A stretch of 43,711 nt of DNA, from positions 1 through 43,711 of the forward strand of contig CAYXFD010000025.1 of the NCBI GenBank assembly GCA_964464175.1, given 5' to 3'. The stretch's first letter is position 1; each line of letters begins with the position of its first letter. Position numbers and translations under genes: made by a program. A model generated the notes under the pieces. It saw nothing but the letters and a program-made list of their open reading frames with translations. It searched no databases and was not told the DNA's origin. This document shows, piece after piece, positions 1 to 8,126 of the stretch. The stretch is from CAYXFD01 sp964464175 (GTDB lineage Bacteria > Cloacimonadota > Cloacimonadia > Cloacimonadales > JAJBBL01).

Positions 1-40
1 CAAGTACTATTTTTACTATTTTTGTAGCGAGGGTACTTTG

Positions 41-760
41 TCAACAAGCTGAGAGAATATAGTTATTCTCCGCTTCCTGCAGCTGCGGCTGTAATTTGAG
101 TAACTCTAATTCTGCCCTGATAAGATCGAATTCCGAGACCAGTCCCTGATCGAACATTTTTTCTATTCTCTTAAAATGGTCACCGGCAAGCTGCAAAGCT
201 TCCCGGTTAATAGCTATCAAATCCTCTAATAACAACCCCTGGTAAAAAAGATCTGTAGTCTGATAGATCAATTCCTGCTGCAGCATTTCGTAGCGCTTCC
301 TTTCGACAGTCTTATAAATCCCTGCTGCCCTGATTCCACTGAGTAATTTCCCTCCTAAATAAACGACCTGATCCAGCTTTATCTGCCCGACAAAGCTTGT
401 TTCATCCTCTGTTCGCTCTGGCAGAAAACTGTTAAAACCCTGCTCCAAATATCCAGCTAACATCTGTTCGTCTTCTGTGGCATTATCGCCCAGATTTCCC
501 GTTACATCAATAGCCGGGGGGATCATGGAACCGGGCAATTCGGTTCTCTGCATCTGATAACCGCCACTGAGGCTGATCTGGGGGAGTAAAGAAGAGGTTA
601 CTTCTCTATACATTCCATCGGCAATTCCTATGTCCTCAGCTGCTGCCTGTAAGGAAAGATTGTTCTTCAAAGCTAATGTAACACTCTCCTCAAGAGTGAT
701 ACCCAGTAGTGAAGAAGAAAAAGCTCCCAGAGCAGTGAGTACGAAGAAAATCTTTTTCAT
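41..760 (-). pseudogene. TolC-family outer-membrane efflux protein, N-terminal half only
   Basis: A signal peptide (about residues 1-20) is followed by the typical start of an outer-membrane efflux protein: L-E-E-S-V-x-L-A-L-K-N-N near residue 23, then a long amphipathic helical region with the L-x-R-A-E-x-E-L pattern around residues 210-230. Family members are about 420-480 residues and have two such halves; this one stops after 239, so the second OEP repeat is missing. The last residues after N-N-Y-I-L do not resemble TolC, and the 40 remaining bases in the other frames do not restore the family pattern. A truncation, a frameshift or a contig-end artefact are all possible. The ATG overlaps the stop of the upstream TetR gene by one base (TAATG), with a purine-rich AAAGGGGG ribosome site, so the two are translationally coupled. 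A membrane-fusion protein and an RND pump would be expected beyond the window edge. Confidence 0.8.
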
Positions 761-1371
761 TATTGCCCCCTTTCAATATCTGAAGTGGTAATTTGTTCCG
801 TAATTTTATCTACCAGATTTTTGATGTACTTTTTCTGAATCTTTTCGTCGGAAAAATCCCCTTTAACAAAGTCTCCGAAGATGTCGGGAAAGAGACCTGG
901 TAAAAAAACAGCGGATAAAATCTGAATGAAGTGAAACTTCTTTTCCATAACTGTTGATTCAGGCAATAAACCGCTTACTAAATTGAAAAAGTCATCCAGA
1001 AATCTGTTCATTTTGGCCATTGAATGTGATTGATGACCGTGACTAACTACTTCTGTAAAATGGGATTTCGTCAGTTCTCGATGCTGGATCATTCTCTCTA
1101 TCGTATCAAAGAAAAAACTATATAATGCCCTTTTAGGATCTTTTTCCCACAATTCCTTGTAATCGTTAAGATTTTTAACGAATCCTTCTTCAAAGGTTGT
1201 ATCCATTACAGCTTCGATCAGATTTTCCTTTGAACCGAAGTAATAATTGATAGCTGCAAAATTGACTCCCGCTTTTTGAGCAATTTTTCTCACAGTAACA
1301 TTGTGAGTGCCGTCTTCCTCGATGCACTCAATAGTTGCCAGGATAATTTCTTTTCTAATCTCTTCACGCAT
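760..1371 (-). CDS. TetR/AcrR-family transcriptional regulator
   Basis: The 203-residue product has the usual TetR length. The N-terminal helix-turn-helix lies at about residues 20-48 and shows the family signature T-V-R-K-I-A-x-K-A-G-V followed by N-Y-Y-F-G-S-K-E-N-L. The rest is a helical ligand-binding and dimerisation domain without recognisable specificity. It is co-transcribed with the TolC fragment immediately downstream (one-base overlap), so it most likely represses its own efflux operon and is released by a substrate of the pump; that role is inferred from position. An imperfect palindrome with a third half-site lies just upstream and is the obvious operator. The start is the ATG at 1371. 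Confidence 0.9.
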   Translation of the reverse strand: MREEIRKEIILATIECIEEDGTHNVTVRKIAQKAGVNFAAINYYFGSKENLIEAVMDTTFEEGFVKNLNDYKELWEKDPKRALYSFFFDTIERMIQHRELTKSHFTEVVSHGHQSHSMAKMNRFLDDFFNLVSGLLPESTVMEKKFHFIQILSAVFLPGLFPDIFGDFVKGDFSDEKIQKKYIKNLVDKITEQITTSDIERGQ

Positions 1372-1387
1372 ATTTAACCTCTTTCTT

Positions 1388-1425
1388 AAACAGTTGTCTT
1401 AAACGTTTGTTTAATACAACCGTTT
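1388..1425 (-). promoter_or_regulatory. Probable TetR operator with three half-sites, overlapping the regulator's promoter
   Basis: Positions 1401-1425 form an imperfect palindrome centred on 1413: AAACG-TTTGT on one arm and ACAA-CCGTTT on the other, with 20 of 25 positions symmetric. A further direct half-site, AAACAGTTGT, starts at 1388, exactly 13 bases before the first arm. On the coding (minus) strand a TTGAAA hexamer (1428-1423) could be the -35 box, with a poor -10 around 1400-1405 inside the palindrome. Position and symmetry fit autoregulation by the adjacent TetR protein; binding is inferred. Confidence 0.6.
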
Positions 1426-1839
1426 CAAAAAAAATAGTGTCCTTTGTCCGTCAAGATTTTTCTGAATCGTCTTTCATCTCTGAGTAATGGAGACTGTTCA
1501 GATTTCACTATCATTATTACGCCGCCTTATCAGTACAGCCATGGATAATCCCTTATGATCCAACAGTTAAGGTGGTCAACTATGCCTGGTTATCTTTGAG
1601 CAGACAATGCGAAAGGGATGAAATCTTGACAGAAAAGGAGTGGTTTCAATTCCATAACTATTAATCTTACTAACTGACTGGACATACTGGTATTCAGTGC
1701 CAATATCCGGGAGATGAACAGGAAAAGAACTATGATTTATCAAAGCATGTGTATTCGTGCTGCCGGGTAGCTCACCAGGGAAGAATAGTAAACCAGTCAG
1801 GGGATAGATCACGTTTTCGATAAAACTTATGGAGAATTT
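1426..1839. other. Gene-free stretch between divergent TetR and GLUG-protein genes
   Basis: No convincing gene, RNA or repeat was seen. A 78-codon open frame on the minus strand (1576-1812) has no ribosome site, no recognisable domain and no partner. The promoter of the GLUG-protein gene must lie here, but no strong -35/-10 pair stands out. GGAG at 1831-1834 serves as the ribosome site of that gene. Confidence 0.5.
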
Positions 1840-3867
1840 ATGAGAAGCTCATTTCTTTTGTTAACTATTGCAGTAATAAGCAGCTGCTTACTAGCACAAA
1901 CTGCCATAGAACCTGCAGTGGGAGATGGTTCAATAGACAATCCTTATCAGATCGCGACCCTGGAAAATCTTTACTGGATAGCTGCAGAAGATGACATTGT
2001 TCCTTATCCTGAGCAGTCTGTCCGTTGGACAGGACACTATATTCAGACGGCTGATATTGATGCATCCGGAACAGTAGACTGGTTTGCCGGAGAGGGGTGG
2101 AAACCTATCGGTTATCACTATGATGAAGATAATGAATTCCCTTTCAGCGGTTCATTCAACGGCAGTAATTACACCATAGACGGACTTTGTATAAACCGTC
2201 CGGAAACAAATTCGATTGGTCTGTTCGGTTTTACAAGTGGAGCGAGCTTAGTGAATACCGGCTTGACTAATGTCAGTATCAGCGGGGGGAGTATGGTCGG
2301 GGCTTTGTCCGGTTATAATCTGGACAGTGTATCAGTCAATGGCTGTCATAGCAGCGGCAGCATAGCAGCGGAATTGATTGCGGGTAATGCCGGCGGCTTG
2401 ATAGGTCATAACATGAATTCTGATATCAATGATTGCTTTAGTAATGCTGATGTTACTGGTTTTCAGAACGTCGGGGGATTGATTGGGACAGCTATCGGTT
2501 CTGCCTTAGAAGATTCCTTCACCACGGGAAATATCGGCAATGAGCTAAGCAGTTGGTGTATCGGTGGTCTGGTAGGCGAGCAGTTTTATTCGACGATCAA
2601 CAACTGTTACAGTACCGGAGAAATCCGTAGTTTTAACGGGGCAGGCGGTTTGGTAGGGATGCGTTATTTTTCGAGTATTGATAATAGTTATTCCACCGGG
2701 AGTATCTATGGATATTCTACCGGAACAGGGGGGTTGGTAGGTATCGATGTCGGTTCTTTTATCCATAACAGTTACAGCACAGCTAAAATCGATGGACACT
2801 ATTATGTTGGGGGTTTAGTCGGTTATCTGACTTATTCGCCTCCCCAGAGGGATAACAAGATCCATAAGAAGATCTATGAGAAGTTACCCCGGAATTTTGA
2901 TCACACTAAACGGAAAGAGAGAGATTATTACAGCATATACAACAGCTACAGCAGCGGAAATGTGAGAGGATTTTCATATATCGGTGGTTTGTCAGGGTTC
3001 TTTACTGACTATGCAGTACTAAGCAATTCTTACAGCACAGGTATAGTTAATGGTTATGGACATTATGTAGGGGGTTTGGCTGGAAATAATCACAATAATT
3101 CGATTATCACCAGTTCCTACAGCACGGGAGCAGTCTCTTCTTCTTCCGAGATCTGGAGCTGGGCTGGTGGATTGGTTGGAGAGAATTGGGATTCCATAAT
3201 CAGTAACTGCTTCAGTAGCGGTTCGGTTTACGGCAGTGAATGTACCGGCGGTCTGGTAGGAGAAAATGCTTCCGGAATCATAGAATACAGCTACTCAATT
3301 GGGAATGTCAGTAGTTTTACCTCACTCGTCGGTGGTCTGGTCGGTTGCGGTGAGGGAGAGGATACGAACAGTTACTGGAACATCGAAACCTCAGGACAGA
3401 CTGAAAGCTCAATGGGGAGGGGAAGAACAACTATTGAGATGACTTACTCCTATGCTGACAATACTTATCTTGATTGGGATTTTGCTAATATCTGGACAGC
3501 AGACGAGAATCATAACATTAATTACGGCTATCCTTATCTCTCTGAGGTTCCTGTTTCAGTTGACGAGGAGCAGTTTGTTTTCAGTCAACCCCTTTATCTC
3601 ACTAACTTTCCCAATCCCTTCAATCCGCAGACGACCATTCTTTACCGTTTACCAAAAGATGTCGATAAACTTGCTTTGAGGATCTATAATATCCGGGGTC
3701 AACTGGTTAGAACCCTAATTTCCTCAATATCACATCCTCAAGGAGAATATCGGATAGTCTGGGACGGAAAAAACGATAATGGAAGTCCGGTCACTTCCGG
3801 CATCTATTTCTTGAAAATGACTACTCCGAAAGAAGAGGTGATAAACAAACTGCTTATTTTGAAGTGA
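1840..3867 (+). CDS. Secreted GLUG-repeat protein with FlgD-like C-terminal sorting domain
   Basis: The 675-residue product begins with a signal peptide (hydrophobic core residues 5-19, probable cleavage at L-A-Q). Residues about 110-530 are a run of roughly a dozen GLUG-type repeats of 26-32 residues, with the recurring G-G-L-V-G / N-S-Y-S-T-G pattern, as in bacterial surface and adhesin-like beta-solenoid proteins. The last ~90 residues are a FlgD-Ig-like / type IX sorting module: N-F-P-N-P-F-N-P, I-Y-N-I-R-G-Q, V-W-D-G-K, S-G-I-Y-F and a basic end. The protein is therefore probably exported across the outer membrane and attached or released at the surface; substrate and binding partner are unknown. 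Oddly, residues 334-366 interrupt one repeat with a lysine/arginine-rich insert. It appears monocistronic. Confidence 0.85.
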   Translation: MRSSFLLLTIAVISSCLLAQTAIEPAVGDGSIDNPYQIATLENLYWIAAEDDIVPYPEQSVRWTGHYIQTADIDASGTVDWFAGEGWKPIGYHYDEDNEFPFSGSFNGSNYTIDGLCINRPETNSIGLFGFTSGASLVNTGLTNVSISGGSMVGALSGYNLDSVSVNGCHSSGSIAAELIAGNAGGLIGHNMNSDINDCFSNADVTGFQNVGGLIGTAIGSALEDSFTTGNIGNELSSWCIGGLVGEQFYSTINNCYSTGEIRSFNGAGGLVGMRYFSSIDNSYSTGSIYGYSTGTGGLVGIDVGSFIHNSYSTAKIDGHYYVGGLVGYLTYSPPQRDNKIHKKIYEKLPRNFDHTKRKERDYYSIYNSYSSGNVRGFSYIGGLSGFFTDYAVLSNSYSTGIVNGYGHYVGGLAGNNHNNSIITSSYSTGAVSSSSEIWSWAGGLVGENWDSIISNCFSSGSVYGSECTGGLVGENASGIIEYSYSIGNVSSFTSLVGGLVGCGEGEDTNSYWNIETSGQTESSMGRGRTTIEMTYSYADNTYLDWDFANIWTADENHNINYGYPYLSEVPVSVDEEQFVFSQPLYLTNFPNPFNPQTTILYRLPKDVDKLALRIYNIRGQLVRTLISSISHPQGEYRIVWDGKNDNGSPVTSGIYFLKMTTPKEEVINKLLILK

Positions 3868-4109
3868 ATATATAGCAAAACAAGTATCACTATTAGTAAC
3901 TGATTGACCGAACTAATTTTATCTCAATTTTGCTGCTTTTTTACCTCTATCCGAAAGGAGAGACAAGATTGGTTTTGGCTTCATCTCAGCTGTTTACTCT
4001 TTTCTTTCTCGTTTAAGAATTGATGTTTTGTTTCGGAACTTGAGAACTCAAAGTGCTTTACAACAAACTGCTATAATATTTCTTTGTTGAAAAAAACGAG
4101 GTAAACTTT

Positions 4110-4526
4110 TTGAGTGAGATCACATACAGGATAGTCAAGAGAGCCGATTTGAATCAGCTGGTCACTCTTTACCGGACAGCCGGATGGTGGAGTGATAAGA
4201 ATGACAATATTGAGTTTTTGGCAGAGTTAGTTAGAAACACCTATCTTTTCGTAGCAGCCTATGATGGAGAAGATCTGATCGGTATGGGAAGAAGTGTTTC
4301 GGATGGTGTCAGTGATGCCTATATTCAGGATGTAACGGTACTACCCCGATACCGTAAAAGAGGGATCGGAGGAAAGATTATTCAAACTCTGATCGAAAAC
4401 CTGCAGGCGAAAGGGATAAACTGGATAGGACTGATCGGAGAACCGGGAACAAGGCATTTTTATGAAGAGTTAGGCTTCAGCGAGATGAAGGATTATCTGC
4501 CGATGCTGTACAAGGGAAAGAGATGA
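4110..4526 (+). CDS. GNAT-family N-acetyltransferase
   Basis: The 138-residue product fits a single GNAT domain. Motif A is visible at about residues 73-92: D-V-T-V-L-P-x-Y-R-K-R-G-I-G-G-K, where R-x-x-G-I-G binds the pyrophosphate of acetyl-CoA. The C-terminal F-Y-E-E-L-G-F is the usual motif B end. The substrate cannot be told. The start is a TTG at 4110, supported by GAGGT at 4098-4102; no ATG in frame would keep the first beta strand. The stop overlaps the ATG of the next gene (ATGA), so the two are translationally coupled and may act on related substrates. This is the first gene of a four-gene operon ending with engB. Confidence 0.85.
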   Translation: MSEITYRIVKRADLNQLVTLYRTAGWWSDKNDNIEFLAELVRNTYLFVAAYDGEDLIGMGRSVSDGVSDAYIQDVTVLPRYRKRGIGGKIIQTLIENLQAKGINWIGLIGEPGTRHFYEELGFSEMKDYLPMLYKGKR

Positions 4527-5452
4527 ACAAACCGGTTCTCAGCGAACTCCGTTATGTAAAGATCGAAGATCATGAACTGCTCTCTGAGGTTCTTGCTCGT
4601 TACACAACTCCCAGAAGTGCTTATGACATAGTCAATCTTATGATCTGGGGAACTCAGTTCAAAGCCCAGTGGATGGAGTATGAAGGAAGACTGGTACTCT
4701 ACAACGAAACCTGGACATGTATATTGATGCCCTTGGGAGAATATCTCTCCCCCCAGGAAATGCTGCTCCTCAGCGAGAGTTTTTACGAAGCGGGGAGGTG
4801 TGGTGCTATAACCCAGGTTGATACAGAATACTATGTTCAATATGAGCCTTATCTGGAAGAATTCGAGATTATCAAGGATTACAACACTGCGGATTATATC
4901 TATTTAACCGAGAGATTAGCAAAACTCAGCGGGAAGAAGCTTCAGAAAAAGAAGAATCTGATCTCGCAGTTTAAAAGGATCTATGGTGATTATGAAGTTG
5001 AAAAGCTTCAGCAGGAGGATGGTGAGGAATGTCTTAGACTATCCGATAAATGGATGGAGGATCACCCTGAAGATAAGGACAATGGCTACAAATATGAGAG
5101 AAAAGCCTTGAAACTTGCTTTCGAGTTCTTTTCCAGGTTTGGTATGGAAGGTTTGGTAATCCGTTACAAGCAGGATATTATTGCCTTCACTCTCTTTACC
5201 GAACAGAAAGAAGATATGGCTCTTATCCATTTTGAGAAGTTCGATCGATCTTTTAAGGGAGTTGCCCAGTTAATTAACTGGGAGACAGCCAGATACCTGT
5301 TACCAAGATATCACTATCTGAACAGGGAGGAGGATATGGGTATTCCCGGTCTGAGGAAATCTAAACTCTCTTATCAGCCCTTAATGGTTCTTGATAGTTA
5401 TAAGCTGATCAACAAGAAAAGGAAAAAAGAAAGAGAGCAATCGTCACGTTAA
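4523..5452 (+). CDS. LPG_synthase_C / DUF2156-type protein
   Basis: The 309-residue product resembles the DUF2156 family (PF09924), the tandem-GNAT-fold domain that forms the C-terminal catalytic part of lysyl-phosphatidylglycerol synthase (MprF). Supporting patterns are K-K-x-L-x-x-K-x-N-x-I-x-x-F near residues 137-151, a helix with L-x-L-x-x-x-W in the middle, and near the C-terminus N-R-E-E-D-M-G-I-P-G-L-R-x-S-K, which is characteristic of the family. It has no membrane segments, so it is a soluble stand-alone member. These may transfer an aminoacyl group from tRNA to a lipid or peptide; the acceptor here is unknown. It overlaps the upstream GNAT gene by four bases. The C-terminus is strongly basic. 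Confidence 0.75.
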   Translation: MNKPVLSELRYVKIEDHELLSEVLARYTTPRSAYDIVNLMIWGTQFKAQWMEYEGRLVLYNETWTCILMPLGEYLSPQEMLLLSESFYEAGRCGAITQVDTEYYVQYEPYLEEFEIIKDYNTADYIYLTERLAKLSGKKLQKKKNLISQFKRIYGDYEVEKLQQEDGEECLRLSDKWMEDHPEDKDNGYKYERKALKLAFEFFSRFGMEGLVIRYKQDIIAFTLFTEQKEDMALIHFEKFDRSFKGVAQLINWETARYLLPRYHYLNREEDMGIPGLRKSKLSYQPLMVLDSYKLINKKRKKEREQSSR

Positions 5453-5475
5453 CCTATGAATTGTAAGGAGATATA

Positions 5476-5844
5476 ATGTTTAAAATCAAAGTAATGAGCA
5501 ATTTTTCTGCAGCTCACCGTTTAGACGGATATCAGGGAGATTGTTCCAATCTTCATGGTCATAACTGGAAGGTTCAGCTGGGCGTATTATGCCTCGAGCA
5601 GGATGACATAGGTTTAACAATTGATTTTCGCGAGGTAAAAAAGCGATTGAATGAAGTCGTCTCCGAGGTTGACCATAAATTTTTAAATGATCTGGAATTT
5701 TTCCAAGGGAAAAATCCTACTTCCGAAGAGCTGGTTCGATATCTATATCGAAGGCTGGTAGATGTTTTTCAGGATATTCCCTGCCAGATAGCGGAAGTCG
5801 AAATCTGGGAATCGGATAACAGTTCGATCGTCTATTCGGAATAA
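5476..5844 (+). CDS. queD: 6-carboxy-5,6,7,8-tetrahydropterin synthase (QueD) / PTPS family
   Basis: The 122-residue product is a full-length member of the 6-pyruvoyl-tetrahydropterin synthase family. The zinc ligands are H14 (F-S-A-A-H-R), H27 and H29 (N-L-H-G-H-N-W). C23 in G-D-C-S-N sits where the catalytic cysteine is expected, D66-H67 form the proton relay in V-D-H-K-F-L-N-D, and E112 in W-E-S is the pterin-anchoring glutamate. QueD converts 7,8-dihydroneopterin triphosphate to carboxytetrahydropterin, the second step towards queuosine and other 7-deazaguanines. No queC, queE or folE is near, so those genes must be elsewhere. AAGGAG precedes the ATG. Assignment to QueD rather than eukaryotic-type PTPS rests on the short length and bacterial context. 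Confidence 0.9.
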   Translation: MFKIKVMSNFSAAHRLDGYQGDCSNLHGHNWKVQLGVLCLEQDDIGLTIDFREVKKRLNEVVSEVDHKFLNDLEFFQGKNPTSEELVRYLYRRLVDVFQDIPCQIAEVEIWESDNSSIVYSE

Positions 5845-5849
5845 AGGTT

Positions 5850-6473
5850 ATGCTGAAAATCGCTGAAGCGGAGTTCATAACCAGTGCTGTTAAGCCGGAG
5901 CAGTATCCGGACGCACCTTATCTGGAGATTGCTGTTGCCGGACGTTCCAATGTAGGGAAATCTACCTTGATCAACTTGTTACTCAACCGGAAGAAAATTG
6001 CTAAAACAAGTTCCACTCCCGGAAAGACAAGACTGATCAATTTCTTCAGAGTTAGAATTATTCGCTATGATGAACAAAAAGAGAGGATAGGTGAGGGGTT
6101 CTTTTCACTTGTTGATCTTCCAGGATATGGTTATGCCAGAGTCAGCAAAGTTGAGAGAGAGAAATGGAAAACTATGGTGCAGAAATATCTGACAGCAAGA
6201 CCGGAATTGAGATTGATGCTTCTTCTGGTCGATATCAGACATGATGCTGATGCCAAAGATATTATGATGAGCGAGATGCTGCGGGCTCATAATCTCCCCT
6301 TTCTTATCATTGCCACGAAAGCTGATAAGATCAAAAAAACAGAAGTCCAAAAGTTCCGCAGTCTGTTAAGCAGAACATTTGATGTTCAGCTAAGCGATAT
6401 TCTGCCCGTTTCGGCTTTGAAGAAGACTGGAATGGAGGAACTACTGAACAGATTGGAAGACAATCTGTTATAA
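5850..6473 (+). CDS. engB: Ribosome-biogenesis GTP-binding protein EngB (YihA/YsxC)
   Basis: All GTPase motifs are present in a 207-residue protein: G1 G-R-S-N-V-G-K-S-T at residues 31-39, the switch region S-T-P-G-K-T-R, G3 D-L-P-G-Y-G-Y-A (family hallmark), G4 T-K-A-D-K and G5 V-S-A-L-K. EngB acts in late assembly of the 50S ribosomal subunit and is generally essential. The gene begins five bases after queD and closes the operon. A hairpin at 6518-6546 follows and probably ends its transcript. Confidence 0.96.
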   Translation: MLKIAEAEFITSAVKPEQYPDAPYLEIAVAGRSNVGKSTLINLLLNRKKIAKTSSTPGKTRLINFFRVRIIRYDEQKERIGEGFFSLVDLPGYGYARVSKVEREKWKTMVQKYLTARPELRLMLLLVDIRHDADAKDIMMSEMLRAHNLPFLIIATKADKIKKTEVQKFRSLLSRTFDVQLSDILPVSALKKTGMEELLNRLEDNLL

Positions 6474-6517
6474 GATCGAACCTGTAATAAGGAATTAGAG
6501 GTCTCTTGAAAATGATC

Positions 6518-6546
6518 GGTATGTTTTAACGGCAGTTAAAAATACC
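6518..6546. terminator. Hairpin between convergent engB and HEAT-protein genes
   Basis: GGTAT-(G bulge)-TTTTAAC, loop GGCA, GTTAAAA-ATACC: a 12-bp stem with one bulged G, lying between the two convergent stop codons. The A/T-rich arms and the short T run after it (TTTATT) suit a weak bidirectional terminator. Confidence 0.55.
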
Positions 6547-6547
6547 T

Positions 6548-7396
6548 TTATTGATTTTGGTTGTTGTTTTCTCTCTTAAGCTGCTTAGCTAATTTGTTTC
6601 CGACGTATGAGATCCTTTTATCTTTTTCTGACCGCCAATCATAGATGACAAATTTTGTCAGTCCCATAAAATCGGGGGACTTATCCTTTAATCCCTTCTG
6701 CTGATAGATCGATAAGATCTTCCTCAGGGACATCATCAACGTTCTTGTTCTTTTGTCTCCACCCGTCATGATCCATTCCCTGATATAGGGATATGTCTCT
6801 GCCGGGCGGGAGCGAACAACCTGTAAAAGAATATGAGTTACTTTCTTTTGTACCTCAATACTCGGGTCATCAAGGGCTTTGGTCAGGAAATCGAGGACAA
6901 AGACCGGGTCTCTTTCTGCGATCAATTCTAATCCATGAAAGGAGATGATTCTTTTCTTCTCGATCTCGGAACTCAGCCATTCCGGCATCATTTCTTTCAT
7001 TATACCGGGAGCCTTTCGCCACATTTCATAAATGATACTTTCTACTTCCCAGGGCACGGAATCATAGTTATCCTCCAGAAGAGAAACGATCTTCTTCGGT
7101 TCGTTAGCATAAAGATTATAAAAAAAGAAAAAAGCGGTAGCTCTTATCCCGTAGATTTTGTGAGTAAGCATTTCCTGAGCAAGTTTACCGATTTTTTTCT
7201 TGTTCTTATAGTTTGTCATGAGTCTGCCAACCAATTCCCTGATAAAGTAATTTGAGGTATTACTCAGTTTTTCCAGGGCACTCAGGGCTTTTTCTTCTTT
7301 CTTTTCATCGAGAGCGGCAAATACTGAATTTACTTCTTCCTCGATCTTTTGGGTTTGGAGGCCGTCAAGCCTGCCAACATCTTTGATTTCAATCAT
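6548..7396 (-). CDS. HEAT-repeat protein, possibly AlkD-like
   Basis: The 282-residue protein is almost entirely alpha-helical, made of paired helices of HEAT type (for example residues 60-100 with I-R-x-x-A-F-F-F-F, 115-160, and 170-205 with D-P-x-x-x-V-Q-K-K-V-T-H-I-L-L-Q-V). The length, the W-E-V-E pattern and the phrase W-x-x-x-x-D-K-R-x-x-Y-V near the C-terminus recall the DNA alkylation repair family (AlkC/AlkD, HEAT-like folds). I cannot confirm the catalytic acidic residue, so a structural or scaffold role is equally possible. There is no signal peptide, so it is cytoplasmic. The C-terminal tail is basic (K-R-E-N-N-N-Q). It is transcribed alone, convergent with engB. Confidence 0.65.
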   Translation of the reverse strand: MIEIKDVGRLDGLQTQKIEEEVNSVFAALDEKKEEKALSALEKLSNTSNYFIRELVGRLMTNYKNKKKIGKLAQEMLTHKIYGIRATAFFFFYNLYANEPKKIVSLLEDNYDSVPWEVESIIYEMWRKAPGIMKEMMPEWLSSEIEKKRIISFHGLELIAERDPVFVLDFLTKALDDPSIEVQKKVTHILLQVVRSRPAETYPYIREWIMTGGDKRTRTLMMSLRKILSIYQQKGLKDKSPDFMGLTKFVIYDWRSEKDKRISYVGNKLAKQLKRENNNQNQ

Positions 7397-7695
7397 AGTT
7401 TACCAACTTATTCTGTTTTGATTAACAATTCCTATACATCTTCAAGTAATAAGAATCTCTGAATTATCCTTTAAACCGGGCTAACAGTGTTTTAGTTCAA
7501 AACCAAGAATATAGAGTTATCGGGTGCTGAGTTATTGAACACAAATACTACTGAAATTGTACATACAAAGACAAATATAATGAGAGTTGTTATCAGGTCA
7601 ACTTATTTTTAGTTTCTCAGTTACCTGAGACCTTAGAGACGGTTTTTTTCTCTATCCCTCCGCCACCCCAAAAGGACAACACACGTCTTCATCTA

Positions 7696-7727
7696 TTATT
7701 GTAAAAAGGACGTCCCTGTCCTTGCCT
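7696..7727 (+). repeat. Partial repeat copy with hairpin AAGGAC/GTCCTT
   Basis: This matches the first third of the 119-bp repeat (TTATTGTAA, a hairpin, then GCCTT). The stem is AAGGAC (7706-7711), loop GTCCCT, GTCCTT (7718-7723). In the copy at 8149-8168 the corresponding pair is G-C rather than A-T, so both arms have changed together. Confidence 0.7.
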
Positions 7728-7728
7728 T

Positions 7729-7847
7729 ATCCCTGTCCATTTTATTGTAACAAGGGCGTCCCTACCCTTGCCTTGCTAAAAACAGAGCTGGAAGCTCTGT
7801 ATACGAAAAAGCCTTCGGATGAGATAGCAGGTAGTTAAAGAAAAAGA
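7729..7847 (+). repeat. 119-bp direct repeat, copy A
   Basis: It is aligned without gaps to 8127-8245, differing at five positions. It contains two hairpins: CAAGGG-C/A-CCCTTG around loop GTCCCT (7751-7770; the innermost pair is lost here) and the perfect ACAGAGCT-GGA-AGCTCTGT near 7782-7800. It ends in GATAGCAGGTAGTTAAAG. Confidence 0.85.
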
Positions 7848-7901
7848 AACACGGCTAACCACCCAAAAACTGATCAGCGCAGATAAACTGAGAGCTTCAG
7901 G

Positions 7902-8093
7902 GTAGAGACGGGGTCCCCGCCTGAGCGGAAGAAACAATAAAGTTAGCTAGCATCGAGAATGCGGGAGAGGGTTATAATTACTTTCAGTTCCATTTTATTC
8001 CGAATACGTTTTCAGCAAAGTATAGCTTAGTCTTTGTGGAGTTCTCCCCTTCCCGGTTATCAGCACCAACACGGGGCGTACCCACGTCTCTAC
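7902..8093. repeat. Inverted GTAGAGACG elements
   Basis: GTAGAGACG-GGGTCCCCGC (7902-7920) and, on the opposite strand, GTAGAGACGTGGGTACGCCC (about 8093-8074) are diverged inverted copies about 150 bases apart. Both sit between the two 119-bp direct repeats. The interior shows no gene. Confidence 0.55.
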
Positions 8094-8126
8094 GGTAATA
8101 GTTTCGTTCGTCAACCGAGGTGCTCA

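Noticed and set aside
1576..1812. 78-codon minus-strand open frame upstream of the GLUG gene
   Set aside because: No ribosome site, no recognised domain and no operon partner; composition does not look coding.
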